Shown piece after piece: positions 61,673 through 64,000 of a stretch of 64,000 bases of DNA. Under the pieces are notes generated by a model. That model was not told where the DNA came from, made no database searches, and saw only the letters and a list, made by a program, of their open reading frames with translations. Within the stretch, counting starts at the first letter, position 1, and the number at the start of each line of letters is the position of its first letter. Source of the DNA: Pseudarthrobacter enclensis (lineage in GTDB: Bacteria; Actinomycetota; Actinomycetes; Actinomycetales; Micrococcaceae); contig NZ_JAUSRE010000010.1 of NCBI RefSeq assembly GCF_030811655.1, positions 1-64,000 of the forward strand. The letters run 5' to 3'. The position numbers were made by a program, and so were the translations under genes.

Positions 61673-62935
61673 GTGAGAGCTACGACTCCCCGTCAAGTTG
61701 AGCTCACCGACGAGCAAACGGTCCAGATGCACGATTTGTACCGCCACCTGCATGCCAATCCCGAGCTGTCCATGCAGGAACATCGAACGGCAGCACTCAT
61801 CACCGACCGTCTCGTTTCGTTGGGAGCGGAGACTTTTAGCTGTGGCGGCACCGGCGTCGTCGGTGTACTCCGAAACGGCGAGGGACCCATCGTCGGTTTT
61901 CGCGCGGACATCGACGGATTGCCGATCAAGGAACAAACGGGACTCAACTATGCGAGTCGAGCTATGGGCAGGCTGCCGGACGGAACCGAGGTACCAGTCA
62001 TGCATGGCTGCGGTCACGACGTACACGTTGCTGCAGCGTTGACGGCCGCCAGTTTACTGGCGAAAGCCACCGACACGTGGGCCGGAACGATCGTCTTCAT
62101 CTTCCAACCGGGGGAGGAGACGGCCGCTGGCGCGCAAGCGATGGTCGATGACGGACTGTGGAACAAGGCCCCCAAGCCGGAGATAATCTACGGTCAGCAT
62201 GTCATGCCAACTCTGGCAGGCACCGTAGGCATCAGCCGCGGCAGCGCTATGGCCATGGCCGATTCCTGGAAGGTCACAGTGCAAGGGCGCCAGGCGCATG
62301 GGTCCCAGCCCCAGGAAGCAATCGATCCGATCGTGCTGGCCGCCCATATGGTGGTCCGGTTACAGACCATAGTTTCGCGTGAGATAAATCCGATGCAGTC
62401 CGCCGTAGTGACGATCGGAACGTTCCACGGCGGCCTGAAGGAGAACATCATCCCGGGTACGGCAGAATTCACCGTGAATGTGCGAAGCTTTGAACAGGGT
62501 GTACGCGAGGCCGTGCTGGCATCCATCCGCCGGATCATCCGCGCCGAGGCGGAGGCCTCCGACGCGCCGGCACCCAGGATTGAGGAGCTGTACTCCTTCC
62601 CCAGCTGCTACAACGATCCAGCAGCGACAGATCAACTCATGGAGCATTTCCGCAGTGCTATCGGGGACGAAGAGGTTCACGAGATCCCGCCGATGATGGG
62701 CAGTGAGGACTTCGGTACTCTCGCCTCAGCTATCCATGCCCCCGCCGTTTACTGGATGTTGGGCGGCCACACAGCTGGGACCTTCGCGGCAGATGGCCAC
62801 GTCCCCGGCAACCACTCACCGCAGTTCAGCCCCGCCATGGAGCCGACCCTCAGCACCGGAGTCCGTGCGGTAATCACCGCCATCCTGTCCAGAATCGGAT
62901 GGGATGCTGAATGCGAGTCGAAGTCAGTCCGATAG
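61673..62935 (+). CDS. M20-family amidohydrolase
   Basis: This 420-residue enzyme of the IAA-amino-acid hydrolase/hippurate hydrolase group cleaves N-acyl amino acids. Metal motifs are VMHGCGHDVHVAA, FIFQPGEETAAGAQAM and MMGSEDFG with NHSPQFSPAMEP; the dimerisation domain holds VQGRQAHGSQPQEAIDPIVL. The GTG at 61673 follows GGAAAGGCAGG; longer frames upstream run through the M81 gene. It is the last gene of the group. Confidence 0.85.
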   Translation: MRATTPRQVELTDEQTVQMHDLYRHLHANPELSMQEHRTAALITDRLVSLGAETFSCGGTGVVGVLRNGEGPIVGFRADIDGLPIKEQTGLNYASRAMGRLPDGTEVPVMHGCGHDVHVAAALTAASLLAKATDTWAGTIVFIFQPGEETAAGAQAMVDDGLWNKAPKPEIIYGQHVMPTLAGTVGISRGSAMAMADSWKVTVQGRQAHGSQPQEAIDPIVLAAHMVVRLQTIVSREINPMQSAVVTIGTFHGGLKENIIPGTAEFTVNVRSFEQGVREAVLASIRRIIRAEAEASDAPAPRIEELYSFPSCYNDPAATDQLMEHFRSAIGDEEVHEIPPMMGSEDFGTLASAIHAPAVYWMLGGHTAGTFAADGHVPGNHSPQFSPAMEPTLSTGVRAVITAILSRIGWDAECESKSVR

Positions 62936-63520
62936 AGGGAGATTTCACACATCATCCTGAGCTGGCAACAAGTGAGGGGCCGGCCGTGAACTGGTCCCTC
63001 AGACCACCCCAGTCGATCGACTCCCGCGCCCACTTGGCCTTTCGCATTACCATCTGGCCTCATGGAAATCGGACCACCGAGGGAGATCAACTCCCAACGT
63101 CCGAGGACGAACCCCGGGTTTTCAACATGCACCGTCGTTGTACTGCGCTATGAAGGCACACTACTTTCGCATGGTCTCCCTGTCCTTGCCCTGATCGTTT
63201 TTCATGAGAAAGGCTCTCCGCTGCGCGATCAACAGGGTGTCGTCCAGCGCCCGTGGAGCCTGATCTGCACGGTTTTCGGTTACCTGTTCCCTCTCCGGGG
63301 CGTTCCGTCGCCGCGGGGTTGCTGCTGCGCGGGGAGGCCCGGGGTGGGGCTCGGATACGGGTTTGGCCGGCGGGTGTCGATGTGGCACGCTGCATCATGG
63401 ACCGGCTGATGTCTGTTTCCCGGTCATCGCTGGCCGACGGTGGTGCGGGATCGCTGCGTTAGAAAGCAAGTTTTGTGGTTGAGAGTCACTTGCAGGTGCC
63501 CCTGCCCGTGAAGGAGAAAC
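62936..63520. other. 585-bp gap without a confident gene
   Basis: Short frames on both strands have no ribosome sites and no recognisable sequence. No riboswitch pattern was recognised by eye. Confidence 0.45.
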
Positions 63521-63628
63521 ATGATGGTGTGCATCTTTGGAACCCTGGCAGAGGATCCCGGTGTCAGCTTTACCGCCGGAGCCGATGTTAGGTCATTCGG
63601 AGTCGGGGATGGATTGGTTCAGGATTGA
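63521..63628 (+). CDS. 35-residue leader peptide coupled to the next gene
   Basis: A perfect AAGGAGAAAC precedes the ATG. The frame reads MMVCIFGTLAEDPGVSFTAG and ends at a TGA that shares its last base with the ATG of the following membrane gene. Such an overlap suggests translational coupling. The peptide could be only a coupling device. Confidence 0.5.
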   Translation: MMVCIFGTLAEDPGVSFTAGADVRSFGVGDGLVQD

Positions 63629-64000
63629 TGCACGGTCACAGGAACGCGGGGTCCCGCGGCCGGCGCACCTGGGGTCGAGATGTCTGGCTCATCTGCGGTG
63701 CTCTTCTTACCACTGCCGCGGCATACGCGGCAGTGGTAACTTTTTGGGACTCGGGAGACTTCAGCTTCTTTGTTGACGGGGTGCTGGGTCTGCTGGCGGT
63801 AGTCATGCCTGCGGCAGTCGGATGGCTCGTGGTGTACCGCTTGAAGGGCCAGCGGCCGGAGATCGTCGTGGCAGCCTTTGCGCTGTCGTGCCAAGCTGCC
63901 GGGAACACCTATTACGTTGCGATCTCGGCGGCCGGTGGGAACGTATCACTTCCGTCCCCTGCGGACATCGGCTACATCGGGTTTTATCTGCTGATGTTCG
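63628..64000 (+). CDS. Membrane signalling protein, N-terminal part (cut by window end)
   Basis: The frame starts MHGHRNAGSRGRRTWGRDVW and has hydrophobic segments (LICGALLTTAAAYAAVVTF, FVDGVLGLLAVVMPAAVGWL). LPSPADIGYIGFYLLM is the loop motif seen in the membrane domains of many actinobacterial GGDEF/EAL proteins. No catalytic domain is visible within the window, so the c-di-GMP role is inferred. Confidence 0.6.
   Translation, partial: MHGHRNAGSRGRRTWGRDVWLICGALLTTAAAYAAVVTFWDSGDFSFFVDGVLGLLAVVMPAAVGWLVVYRLKGQRPEIVVAAFALSCQAAGNTYYVAISAAGGNVSLPSPADIGYIGFYLLMF

Noticed and set aside
62911..63409. Two short plus-strand frames after the M20 gene
   Set aside because: No ribosome site, no recognisable sequence, and mutual overlap in different frames.

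Overview
The window is GC-rich DNA with actinobacterial codon use and gene families typical of Arthrobacter and related Micrococcaceae. A mobilisation module (mobC, relaxase), two toxin-antitoxin pairs, an iteron-like repeat array, five site-specific recombinase genes outside the small Tn554-like unit or within it, and several transposons point to a plasmid or another highly mobile replicon rather than a chromosomal core.

Layout. 1-435 holds a GTACCAGT-type repeat array. 705-4797 is a Tn554-like unit (tnpA-tnpB-tnpC plus a HAD hydrolase passenger) bounded by 27-bp inverted ends. 4852-37486 is a nested set of transposons. The outer element A (4852-37486, 9-bp flanking repeat CATATCGTG) carries copper, heme and metal genes, a chromate resistance determinant (split chrB, mqo, a two-component system, a DUF1259 lipoprotein, chrA) and its own resolvase, but no transposase. 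Element B (22219-36766, 6-bp flanking repeat CCGGCG) sits just upstream of A's resolvase and carries a resolvase-tniA-tniB operon. Element X (23036-33718, 5-bp flanking repeat CCTCG, Tn402-type ends) sits just upstream of B's resolvase. X carries a complete terephthalate dioxygenase cluster in the order tphA2-A3-B-A1-transporter with a divergent IclR regulator. A itself sits just upstream of a third resolvase gene (37555-38145). Each transposon therefore entered the presumed res region of the one outside it, which fits the known res-site preference of Tn402/Tn5053-type elements.

38-51.5 kb is plasmid-like accessory DNA: a GNAT acetyltransferase, an HTH-antitoxin/zeta-toxin pair bracketed by an inverted 32-bp repeat, three unknown proteins, a mobC-relaxase module with an oriT-like region, an IS110-family insertion, and a RES-Xre toxin-antitoxin pair. 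51.8-54.7 kb encodes a 974-residue NACHT-type STAND NTPase resembling bacterial NLR anti-phage proteins. 55-63 kb is a catabolic group: a two-domain Lrp/AsnC regulator, an MFS permease split by an IS21-family insertion (56414-59031, flanking repeat GGGAC), an M81 (MlrC-like) metallopeptidase and an M20 amidohydrolase. The window ends inside a membrane signalling gene.

How the parts combine: X would bring terephthalate into the cell and convert it to protocatechuate. A would give chromate export under an operator palindrome found at three sites. The resolvase/TniAB machinery and the relaxase would give mobility. No CRISPR array, rRNA or tRNA gene was recognised.
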